Shown here: in pieces, positions 33,937 through 43,786 of the stretch
How the letters are laid out: each line of letters opens with the position of its first letter
Position numbering within the stretch: position 1 is the stretch's first letter
Origin: Grammothele lineata
Taxonomy: Eukaryota > Basidiomycota > Agaricomycetes > Polyporales > Polyporaceae
Direction of reading: 5' to 3'
Assembly: GCA_002150815.3 (NCBI GenBank)
Contig: NDFF03000061.1
Span: 1-64,000, forward strand
DNA: 64,000 nucleotides
The notes under the pieces: model-generated
Told to the model about the DNA's origin: nothing
The model's database searches: none
What the model saw: only the letters and a program-made list of their open reading frames with translations
Program-made: the position numbers and the translations under genes

Positions 33937-36472
33937 CTACTCGGCATGTACCGGTATGTTGTAAGTCGAGTTACCACGACTCTGGGTAAACATTATCGAC
34001 TGTACGACAAGCCTCAACTTGTAAAACTGGAAGGTGACAGGGGAACGTCGCCGGGCAAATCTCAGGGTTACGGCCGTCGACTCATTTTCTATATTTTCGT
34101 ATATGTTATCCTTAGAAAGTAAGCCTTGCAGCGTAACACAGTCAAAGAGGAGCCACGGTGCGTGTCTCGTCGTCTCTCTCACATACTCAAGCGTCTGTGC
34201 CTCCTCGAGATAGCTCGGATCACCTGTGAATCGCGATTTAATGTAACCAACCCTACGGTACTTGGCATTCCCGTCGGTATCTGGGCGTATTGTACTCTCC
34301 TGTATATGTACTACAACGATACCCTCCACAACATCACGCCCCCTACGAAAGACCACCAACCGCAATTCATGTGGTTGCATATCATCCGAAGCGTCGTGGC
34401 TTATCTGACCAATACGAGTTCTCTCTCTGTCTATTTCAGTTAGTTGGCGAGCGTGCGTGCGCAAGTCTAATGGGGACTCCCGATCCGGAATCCAGTATAA
34501 GGACTCGTCCCTGTGATGTACCTCTGGACTACTCAACAGCGCGCACCGCACGACCGGGGCACGGACAACAAGAATACCACCTACAACTTCTCCAAATGGC
34601 CCGTCTGCATACTTGGATTCTACTTCGCATCGAACGACCGACGCAAGTTGCTCAGTTGTCCGGGGATCCACGTCCACCGCGTTGATTTCCCCATCTACAG
34701 CCGCCCACGACCATGACGGCGCCCGGTAAGGCTGTGGGCGTGAGGGCGGCAGGGTGCGATGGTCCCAGGATGCATGGTTCCACAACAGGTCTTCCAGGAG
34801 CGTGTCGCGCCAGAGGCCGGCAAGGTAGTCTCCTCCTAGTAGCAGACGCTGGAACTCCTCGGCGATGCCGCCGAAGGCGACGAGCTTGTCCGACGCGAGT
34901 GTGATCGTGCGGACCGAGTAGTCCCTCACGGCCTCGCCCCATGCGTTGCGAAGGTTCCTCCGAGCCTCGGGCCCAACCTCGAGCTGTAGGGAGGTTCCGT
35001 ACTTGAAGAACTCGCCCGGACATCTGAAGAACATAGTCGACTCAAAGAGGTTCTGGCCCTCGAAGGATCTGCCGATGTTTTTGATGCAGGTGTGGCAGTG
35101 AAACTGGAGGGTGTGCGCGAACACGAGCGAACGTGGAGACAGGGCGTACTCCTGCATGCACCATCCTCGCGACGCTATGGGCTCTTCCTTGAGATCGTAT
35201 TGCGTCGTTGAAACAGACGCCGCAAGCTTCGACGTCCCAAGCCCGAGGCTTGTATCGCTCAATATCCAATCGGGGGAGACGTGCACTTTGCCTACACGCA
35301 ATCCCGTACATCCATCGGTGGAGCTACTGGAAGTAGGGCAGATGAAGGGTACTTCGACATCGCGCGAGAAATCGAAGGATGAGGTATGAGGTACAGCGGG
35401 CCGTGGGTGCAGGGCCCCTTCACGGACACATGCTGCGCTTGCTGCAATAATTGTTACCCGTGCGTTGCGGTAGATGTGACGCATGCGCCCAATTTCGTGT
35501 AGCTTGTCGTCCGTCGAATCCTGAATGATGCAGAGAGAATCTATCCAAAGGTATTGGATACCAAGAGCACGGGTCGTGTGGATCGCGTCGAGGATGGTCG
35601 GTGGAAGGATGGAGGGATTGATGCCAGTATTCATGTAGCTGGTAACATTAGACTGTGTTGTCTTGTGGCTCTGACGTTTGCGACCCCCCATACGTAGCTG
35701 AGTGCGACGTAAGAGCGTTGCGTCCTCCTTGTCTCGACAAGGCGAGGCCGTTTGCGATTGGTACAGTCTATCAACCGGGTGGGCCACAGAGCGTCTGGAT
35801 CATGAGGTCCCGAGGCGCAGTCTTCATGAGAGTGAACGCATTCGTCCAGGAGCCCCTTGGCTAGCGCGAGACTATCATTTGAGCCCACGTCAAGGATACG
35901 AGGACGGTTCATGACGTATTCTGATGCCGGATCACCTATAGCATGAAAAGTCAGTTCGCATCTTTAAGACCACCAACTGGAGCTTACTGACTTGCTTCGG
36001 CATACAGGTGTCCTGAAATATGTTCGTAACCGTCTATGAAGATGTGGAATGTTTGTATGTTTTCCAGCCAACGGAGCTTCGACGTTGGAACCACACGATG
36101 TTGCGGCTCTCGCATCACTGAGCTATAACGTCTAACTCCGACAACAACTTCGACGAGAGACGTAGACGGGAAAGAGGAGGAGGGTTGTGGCTGAGAGTCC
36201 TGCGTGGTCTCAGGGGAAGGACTATCCTCACGTGTGTTCCATACGAGTTTACACCATCGGCAACCACCAGACGCTTGAGAGTGCAGGTTTTTCCAGGTAG
36301 TGGTGTAGGAGTATCCCCCACTCAACAGTTTGAGAGAGCCTGACCGAGCGAACTCCACTGGCTGATGGAACAACCCAAGCTGGTTACTAAAGACACCATC
36401 CCAACACGGCTTGCAAATGTCTTCGGGACGTCCATGGCTGCTTTCAAGAGAGGAATTTTTAAACGATTCCAA
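33937..36472 (-). pseudogene. HET-domain (heterokaryon incompatibility) protein, frameshifted
   Basis: An upstream exon (about 36472-35994) encodes an N-terminus with CKPCWDGVFSNQLG and ASGGCRWCKLVWNT. Splicing from GTCAGT joins it to ASDPASEYVMNRPRILDVGS and on to TQRSYVALSYVWG, the first HET motif. There the frame shifts. The rest continues in another frame down to 33937: QSHKTTQSNVTSYMNTGINP, LGIQYLWIDSLCIIQDSTDD (HET motif 2) and ASRGWCMQEYALSPRSLVFA (motif 3), then a C-terminal region with SWSWAAVDGEI. The shift falls in a run of six G (C at 35684-35689). One more G would restore the frame. In ascomycetes HET domains mediate allorecognition cell death; basidiomycete members are poorly studied. 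The start codon is unclear: only TTG is available at 36472, so an upstream exon is likely. Confidence 0.8.
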
Positions 36473-37568
36473 AAGGATTATATGTACGGACGTACCTGTT
36501 AGACTGGTTGATTTCTGCAGACGTGCCCGAAATCAAAGGTTTCGCGCCCTGCTGGATTGAGTGGGGTCGACTGCCAGCCTCCCTTCTCTTTTTTGCCGGG
36601 CGAGGGGACTCCTCTCCATGCCGTTTTGACATTCTGCGTGTTATTCAAATCTGCCTTGGAAGAGGACAGCGAAAACAGCGGAAGAAAACAGCCTGAGGAG
36701 ACAATGGCAGGAAGGGGGAGCGACTGCACATGTATATGGCACACCGCCTAAGAGACACTGGGATTTAGGTTGTTACAAACCGTAACTCAATCACGACGTG
36801 AAGCAAATAATTCGCGAGGTGAACTCTGCCTGTGAGAGTCTCCGAGACCTCCTTTGAGATTCAAGATGATAACGTGAAGAGCATGGCAAGCCACGACGTC
36901 CGCGTTGTATGGCGTAGTTGTGGACAAGAGTAATACGACGGGATCCCTAAAACTGAGCACCCCGCAGCGAGTGGAGGGTCACACGCGCCACGCCCCCGGC
37001 GACGCAACCTAGCGGCAGACAGAACTTTGAAAGCTGCCATAACATGGCGTAGTTCAACGTGGCTGCCATCAACGGCAAGGAGAGGAGGGCGCGTACTTCG
37101 AATGGACAACCAACGTCGCACGAGTATACTGGAGAAGCGGAGCAAATGAACGGTTAAATTCGGCTGTTATATGCATCATGAGGTAGATTGTCGAACACTC
37201 ACCAGTTCGTTCGATTCTTTGTGCAGAGGCGCTGATGCGACTGAGCTCGAACGTTAGGGTACAGTGCGCATGATTAGTAGGGATCATGGACAGGCTAGCT
37301 GTTCCCTTTCCGTGAGAGGGGGGCGTGCCGTACGCAAGCCAGGTCGTTTCCATGTAGTTCTCTCAAGAACTCCTGCCCCAGATCACCGAAGGCGGTAATC
37401 TTATCGGTATGACGTCCACCGCCCTTGCTGCTCGAGTCGCAAAATCTGCGGGACATCCCAGGCGTCTGCGTACGCATGTTGCGATTTGATATTGGCCTAA
37501 GCCATACAGCTCTAGTAAGATAAGTGATACACGTATATATCTGCTCCGACCTGTCTTCTGTTGTTACC
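36473..37568. other. Upstream region of the HET gene, containing a HET relic
   Basis: About 1.1 kb. It should hold the true first exon of the HET gene: a donor GTACGT at 36490-36495 on the minus strand suggests an exon ending at about 36496. The relic at 37335-37430 is listed separately. Nothing else was recognised. Confidence 0.35.
37335..37430 (-). pseudogene. Fragment of a second HET-type C-terminal region
   Basis: The minus strand encodes TDKITAFGDLGQEFLRELHG. This parallels SDKLVAFGGIAEEFQRLLLG of the neighbouring HET gene, a conserved block of the HET C-terminal region. It lacks neighbouring domains in any frame, so it appears to be a relic of a duplicated HET gene. The match covers only about 28 residues. 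Confidence 0.5.
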
Positions 37569-38959
37569 TTACGCGCCGACGGCTTGTCCTGTTGCGACTG
37601 CGTCCAGCCCATTTGCATACTGGAATTCACCCGAATTCTCGTACTGCGTTCAAATAATCAAGCAAGATTCATCAGCGTCATGTATGTGTGGCGCAGGCAC
37701 TGGACAAAACGTACCTCCCACATGTCGAGCGCGACCTGGCAGCTCTCGCGCACGACGCGCGGCGCGTCCGGACGCGCCATCCACTCCTTGAGGTGTGGCA
37801 GCACTTCAGGGGTCGCGATCCCGCCCAAGGCCTCAGCCGCCTCATGCCGGACCATCTCCGATTCGTGCGCATCCTGCAGCACTGCGAGGAGGGCCGGCAC
37901 TGAGTGCTCTGACAATAGCTGCCCGAAAACGAACGCAATTTCATGCCTAGGGGGGCAGAGGGTGTTAAGCAACATCTTTCATGACGCGTTTGGGGTAGAA
38001 TGAACGATGGGTGGAGAAAAGAGTGGGCAAGAGAGCTAGAGATAAGCTAGAAACGTACTTGAAGAGTGCGCTGTCATCCCCGAAGCCGGACGCGAGCGCG
38101 TCTACCGCAGCGGGCGTACCAATGTTCCGGAGTGCGAACATGGCACGGTACCGGTCAAAAAGAGGAAGCGTGTGGTCGTTCAATGTTGTACGCAGCTCGG
38201 ATATGCTGTCCTCGGACGCGTCTTCAGGTGCTGCCTTCCCCGCGAGCAAGCCAGAGGTGGGTGGGGCAGGGTCAATGGAGGTATAGGTTCTATGTGCACG
38301 GAGGCACGGAAGATAGGAAGCTCGACGAGGGTTAAGAGGAGGAGTGAGAAAAGAATACACACTGTTCGGCAGACTTCGCAGTCGTATCCCAGTGCCTCTG
38401 CCCCTCTGTAGAGTGGTCCCAGTCGATCTTTGCCAGCGCGATCTCGCACGTCTCCCGGACACAGCGTTCAGGGTCGTTTAGGTAGCGTTCGAGTACGCCT
38501 TTTGATGACGACACGGAGATAGCACCGAGAGCCTCAGCGGCCTAATGCATGTGCTCAGTGCATACACAACAGCGAAGGAGTGGAGACGGACTTACGAACC
38601 TCATGGCGGACCATCGGATCCTCCTGCTCGTTCGCGAGCACGGACTCCAAGACAGGCAGCGCATTCGTGTTCTTCATCTGGCCGAGGCAGTACGCAAGCT
38701 CATGCTTGAGAAGGGCACTTTCATCCGCGAAGCCTGGACGGCCGATGAATATCTTCCCCTACTACACTCCGAATGCCTGAACGCGTAGAAGTAAGTAGCC
38801 GGACGTACCTTTTGAGATGATCCGCACAGCGTCGTCGTTCTTGAGCGCCTTGAGCGTGAACAGGGCCCGGAAGCGGTTGTGCAGGGGCACGCTGCCCGAA
38901 GTGTTGAGAAGCGCGGCCTCGAGAGCGACGAGGGTCTTCTGGTCGACTTCAGCCACCAT
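37569..38959 (-). CDS. LIA1: Deoxyhypusine hydroxylase (HEAT-repeat di-iron enzyme)
   Basis: About five exons. Start ATG at 38959 ([19 protein letters not shown]); the stop is TAA at 37569-37571, in a last exon that reads [13 protein letters not shown]. Two symmetric HEAT-repeat halves each carry the iron-binding His-Glu pairs: [12 protein letters not shown] and [13 protein letters not shown] in the N-half, and [12 protein letters not shown] and [13 protein letters not shown] in the C-half. The linker is acidic and variable ([15 protein letters not shown]). The enzyme hydroxylates deoxyhypusine on eIF5A, the last step of hypusine formation, in the cytosol. All four HE pairs are present, so it should be active. 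It shares a 222-bp divergent promoter with MRT4. Confidence 0.95.
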
Positions 38960-39181
38960 AGCGAGGGAGAATGAGGGAGAGGAGCAAGGATTAGAGATTA
39001 GATTGCCCAGCTGCGCGGGGAGATCGCGAAACGGAAAATTTGGAGATTAGATCAAATGCGCCCGCCTCGATCGGCGGGCCTCGCTGCCGCCTCCGCCTGC
39101 CGCTGCTATTCGAGCTTGCCTCGGGCTCGTCTTCTCTTCACCCTACCCTCTTCCTCTTCTCTCGCCTGTTTACCCTACACC
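38960..39181. promoter_or_regulatory. Divergent promoter LIA1 / MRT4
   Basis: Only 222 bp separate the start codons of two housekeeping genes tied to translation and ribosome biogenesis. A pyrimidine-rich tract (TCTTCTCTTCACCC...) precedes MRT4. Co-regulation is an inference from spacing. Confidence 0.5.
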
Positions 39182-40101
39182 ATGCCCAAATCAAAACGCT
39201 CCAAAATCGGTAAGTGACAGCGTTCGTACAGCAGGCCGACGAACTCATTCAGCACAGTCTCATTGACCAAGGTCGCAAAGAAGGGGAGGGAGCACAAAAA
39301 TGCGCTTCTTCAGGAGGTATGTCTTCCTCTCACTCTGCGTGACTCCGTCTCTTACACATTTAGGTGCAAGAAAATGCCGACAAGTGGCAGTACTGCTGGT
39401 TGTTCGAAGTGGGTAACATGCGGAATTCGCACTTGAAGACCGTTCGGAAGCTTTGGAAAGAGTACGTCCTGTTCTCGCACCTTGAGTACTTCCTCCCCCA
39501 ATCTCACACCGTCCCTCTATCTCGCTATAGTACGGCGCGGATATTCTTCGGCCGTGGTGCCGTGATGGCTAAAGCCCTTGGAACAACACCCGAGGAAGAG
39601 CACCGGCCAGGCCTCCACAAGCTCGCGAAACAAATCAAAGGACAGGTCGGGCTCCTCTTCACCGACTCTCCCCCCAGCGAAGTCCTCGAGTGGTTTGCGG
39701 ACTTCTCTCAGCCCGACTTCGCACGCACGGGTAACGTCGCGCCCCGCACCATCGTCATCCCCTCAGGCCCCGTCATGCAGCAACACTCGCAGCCCCCAGA
39801 ACCGTTCCCGCACAACGAGGAGCCACAGCTCCGTAGACTCGGGCTGAGGACGCGTATGGAGCGCGGCGTACCAACACTCGACTCTCCCCATACAGTATGC
39901 GAGAAGGGCAAGGCTCTCGTGCCGGAACAGACACAACTGCTCAAGTTGATCGGTATCAAGATGGTTACCTTCAAGGTCGGTCTCAGGGCGCGGTGGGACG
40001 CGGAGACGGGAGTAGTAGAGCAGATTGAGGGGCAAGAGGTCGAGAATGCTGGCGGAGATGCCGAGGAGGGAAGCGGAGACGAGGAGCAGATGAGCGAGTG
40101 A
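39182..40101 (+). CDS. MRT4: Ribosome assembly factor Mrt4
   Basis: About four exons. The first is very short (MPKSKRSKI), followed across introns by VSLTKVAKKGREHKNALLQE and VQENADKWQYCWLFEVGNMR. This N-terminus matches P0-like proteins. Later come ARIFFGRGAVMAKALG, the family signature, GLHKLAKQIKGQVGLLFTDS, and the second-domain PRTIVIPSGPV. The Mrt4 central insertion follows, then GIKMVTFKVGLRARWDAETG, and an acidic C-terminal tail. Mrt4 occupies the P0 site on pre-60S particles in the nucleolus until replaced by P0 with the help of Yvh1. It lacks the P0 C-terminal stalk peptide, as expected for Mrt4. Confidence 0.95.
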
Positions 40102-40236
40102 TTGTATGATTTTCCTTGTCTTCTCCTTTTTTATTTCATTGCTGCACTACGCGTACATCTGGGGCTATCGTACACAAGCCTGCCAACCAGCTACAGAAGA
40201 TGTCTCCGGAACAGAAGCCAACAAACCCCTTGCCTT

Positions 40237-41202
40237 TCACTCCTCGTCGAACAGCAGCGCCCTCAACTCGATAGACTGCCGGTGAGGCGCGTCCTGCGGG
40301 CTCGTCGTGTCCCTAAACGCCGTGTGCGGCGTGAGCCTCGCGCAGCCCATCTCTGAGTCGTAGCACTTGATGAGCGTAACCTCTTCCGGGGTCTGTGCTG
40401 AGAGGTGCCACCAGCGATGTGCCTCACGGAAGCGCACGCTGAACGTCGCGCCCTCGCGATCTGGGTACAAGTACCGTACCGGCACGAGGTCTGCGCCCTC
40501 GTCGAGCGTGCGCCAGTCCCCGAGCGCGAGCGGCGCGTGGTACACCGGGTTCGCGATCGGCCGCCAGACGTTCACGAGCCGCACGCGCCCTGCGAGCAGG
40601 CGGGGGGCGTCGGCGCCGAGGAGCTGGTGGACGCGCTTTACAGAGGCCTCGTATGTCTGGTCGATATGCACTCGTTCCTGTAAGGGGCTGGGGTATAAGA
40701 CTATGACGAGACGGGTATCAAAGGGCTACGCACTACAGGCCCTCGCATTTGATCTCGAGGGAGGGTGCCGTCCTTCGCATGGTGTCGCCTGCAGACCAGA
40801 GGGTCAGTACCCCCACCTTCAGCCCAAAACAAGGGACACCGACCTAATTGTGTGGTCGAACACAAGCACCCTCTTCGCGCCCGTCACCTCTTTCAGCAAC
40901 TTCGCCGCCTCGTCGTAGTACGCGCCCTTGATACGCTCCTCGTCCACGAACTCCGTCTCTGCGCTCACATGGCGGGCGAACTGGAAGCCCTGCACGTCCA
41001 GGCTGAACTCGTCCTCGCGCCCCCGTGCGTCGTGCACGACCACCGGGCGCGGGTCGTCGCCGAGGTTGTGCTCTGGGGTACCGGCGGGTGCGCCCCAGAT
41101 GTAGCGGTATGGAGGCGTAGCGGGGTCCCCGAGAGGAGCATAGTAGTTGAGCGTCGTCGAGACGTCGTGCGGGGTTGTTGCGGGGAGGACTGCGGCAGTC
41201 AT
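40237..41202 (-). CDS. CmcJ/NvfI/AsaB-like oxygenase (hydroxylase/desaturase family)
   Basis: Three exons. Exon 1 starts at 41202 (MTAAVLPATTPHDVSTTLNY) and ends in VLVFDHTIR. A small middle exon lies between 40791 and 40741 (RHHAKDGTLPRDQMRGP). The last exon runs from about 40683 (ERVHIDQTYEASVKRVHQLL) to 40237. Joined, these give the family pattern DHTIRRR...RGP...VHIDQ. Further marks are VNVWRPIANPVYHAPLALGD, WWHLSAQTPEEVTLIKCYDS and LTPHTAFRDTTSPQDAPHR. About 284 residues. The family (CmcJ, NvfI, AsaB) includes Fe(II)/2-oxoglutarate-type enzymes of secondary metabolism. No pathway genes flank it, so the substrate is unknown. Confidence 0.85.
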
Positions 41203-41807
41203 CGTGACGTGGTGTCGAACAGACTGGGGTGGGCGATACTGGCGGTCCCGCAGAAAGTACGGGTGGAAGAAAAGGCAACGGTGTGTGGGACGTCGGATGC
41301 CCGCGACATGGCACGTGAATGGGTTTGTGAGAGGCTTCGCAATAGTGAAGCCACTTCACGGCAGCGTCGTGGGGAGATTGAGGGTATCTTTAGGAGAGAT
41401 CCATGTTAGAGTGAGGTCATGTGGGGAATGAGAACATACTCGACTGTGGCCGGGATATTTCTATCATTCGGGCATAAATGGCGTAAATTGGCGTAATCGC
41501 CGACCTCTGTAAGCCGATAACGCTTAGTGGACCAAACAGAACATCCAAATTGGCCGTCGACGGTGTTTATCCTCTCTAAACCACACATATCACGACGATT
41601 GAGGGCGCATACAGACAGTTACCTCCAATCCCCCGTGTATCAAAGGGTTTTGGTTTCACAAATTAGATTGCAATTACGCTTTGATAGAATCCATACGCAG
41701 CACTGGACATCGCTTTGAGCGAGAGTACGCTCATAGACAACGAGTACCCATCCTACGAGACAGCGCATCAGCATAACCCAAGGCCTTAGAAACACGTTGA
41801 AAGTACC
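41203..41807. other. Intergenic, oxygenase promoter and AAGAB 3' end
   Basis: About 600 bp, AT-richer between 41430 and 41720. No gene, RNA or repeat was recognised. Confidence 0.5.
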
Positions 41808-43786
41808 TCAAGCACTAGCACCAGAAGCACCAACAGCCACTACGCCGCCTTCCGCCTCGCGCTCCGCTCTGACAGGCCTGTCGCCGCCGACACCCAGCCC
41901 ATAAACCAACCCCAGCGCAACCCGCGCCGCAGCACGTCGTCGCTCATCCTCATCCTCCATCCCCGCGATCTCGTCTTTCATGCCCTGCAGCGCACTGAAC
42001 ACGCGCGAGAGATCAAACTCCACAAACGACTCGTCCCCTTCCCCGTCGTCCGTGTCGAGTGAGGCGTCCGCTGACGGCGGCGCCGGACGTGCAGTTACGG
42101 GTGGGGCCGATGCGGGCACAGCAGCCTCCGCTGCGTTGCCCCGGGGTTGCGGTGAGTCCGGCGTAGGCGCAAATGCCGCGGCCCCGAAGAGCCTACGGGA
42201 CGTCTCCAAAATCTCCGCCTGAGACGGCAAGTCCGGGTCGTCCTCGCCTTCGTCGTCGTCGCCCAGAGCGCCATACGCGCCCGAGTCAACGCTCGTGTTT
42301 GCCGCGCTCATCATGCTATCGTCCGCACCAAAGTCGGAGACGGAGCCGAGCGAGCGATAGGACGTCATGCCGGTATGCGCGGGCGTGAGCCGGCCGGTGT
42401 CGTAGTGGACCTCGAGCAGCCGCCCATCGTGGTGCCCCGCCGGGCCCGCGGAAACGAAGTCGGCGAAGTCGTCCTCGAACCCGTGCTCCGTCGCCGCGTC
42501 GGACCCGTCCTCGTCGTCCGCTCGGCGGAAGGTTGGGGAAGTAGGGGGGAACGCGTCGCCGCGGGGTGTGCGGATCGAGGGCGGGGTGAGCATGTCTTCC
42601 CAGCCCTCGGGGGACGTGACGGACGCGCTGTTGACCCATGTCCGCGCCTCTGCGTCTTCCGCATCTTCCTCCACCGTCTCCGCTGTCCCGTCCTTATTTC
42701 CGCGGCTGTACCTGAGCCCCGAACCGGCCTCCTCGTCTTCCAACCATCGCTCGAGCTCCTCCATTTCGCGCTGCATCCGGCTCTTCCGTTTTGCAGCCTT
42801 GGAAGTAGTGCTTGATGGGACTTCCTCGGAGCCTGGTTGTGCAGCAGGGGCGTCTGAGATGAGTGCGCGGAGACCATCATCCGCCTCCTCTTCGAGTGCC
42901 CAGCCGATGAGGTCGCGGGCACGCGACTTGCGTTGTCGCGTTCGCTCAGATTGGACTAGAGATGGCCACATGATGGTGCTGAGCGCATCGATTACGCGTG
43001 GCAGACCGGGAATACCTACAGTGGATTCATACAAACATTAAGCGTTAAGGTCGAGAAACGCGCTAGCGAACACACCTGAATCTTCTTCATCGGAATGCCT
43101 GTCCTCATCTTGCGTGGGCCGACGCCAATCCCGTTCACCCTCTACGAACTCAAATCCATGGGATGAGATGAACTCGTCCAATCCATCTTCATCTTCCCCC
43201 GGCGGTGACGGAGTGTGCGATGAGGGGCCCTCGCCGAACCTCACCGCCAGGGACACTTCAGGATCGTAATGTTGTACCTTGTGCGCGATCTCGGGGATGT
43301 GCTCTCTATACGGCTGTCCAAGCCACGCATGCGTTCATATAACCGGTCGAGGCACCGCAAGACCTAAGGCACAGAACGCTCACCTCACCAGGCCCCCAAA
43401 CATAGATGATCGCCGGGACGCCGACGGCGTGGACGACACGGAAGTGCGCGAACTCATGGGTCTCGAAATGCACGTCGGCGGTGTAGTACTTGTTCACGAT
43501 CGTCCACGGGATACTCGTGCTGCTTCCCGCCGCGAGGGGGTCCGCATTCGTCGAGACGTGCGTCTGTGCGTCGCTGGTGCTGGTACCGCCGGTCTCGCCG
43601 TCGCCGTCGCTCCCGCCCGTCGAGTTCGTTGCGTGGCGCGAGGCCGAGAGCGCCTGGACACCTGTTGGGTCATTGGGCGCAAGCACGGGAGGCGATGCGG
43701 GACGGATGCATACGTTGCACGAACTGGTGCGCGCGGGCGGCGGTCGGGGAGACAACGAGGATCCTGCAGCTTGCCGAGTCAGACAT
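41808..43786 (-). CDS. AAGAB: Alpha/gamma-adaptin-binding protein p34
   Basis: Four exons on the minus strand from ATG 43786: MSDSASCRILVVSPTAARAH, then an intron near 43714-43660; TSIPWTIVNKYYTADVHFET; an intron near 43394-43325; PYREHIPEIAHKVQHYDPEV; ISSHGFEFVEGERDWRRP; an intron near 43076-43019; GIPGLPRVIDALSTIMWPSL. A long disordered acidic middle follows, and the C-terminus has VEFDLSRVFSALQGMKDEI and ALGLVYGLGVGGD. These match human AAGAB at PWTIDNKYYSAD, HGFELVEL, FSKLKEMKD and the final GGD. AAGAB is a cytosolic chaperone with a degenerate Rab-like GTPase fold that helps assemble AP-1 and AP-2 clathrin adaptors. The C-terminal helix is the dimer/adaptor-binding part. Confidence 0.9.
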
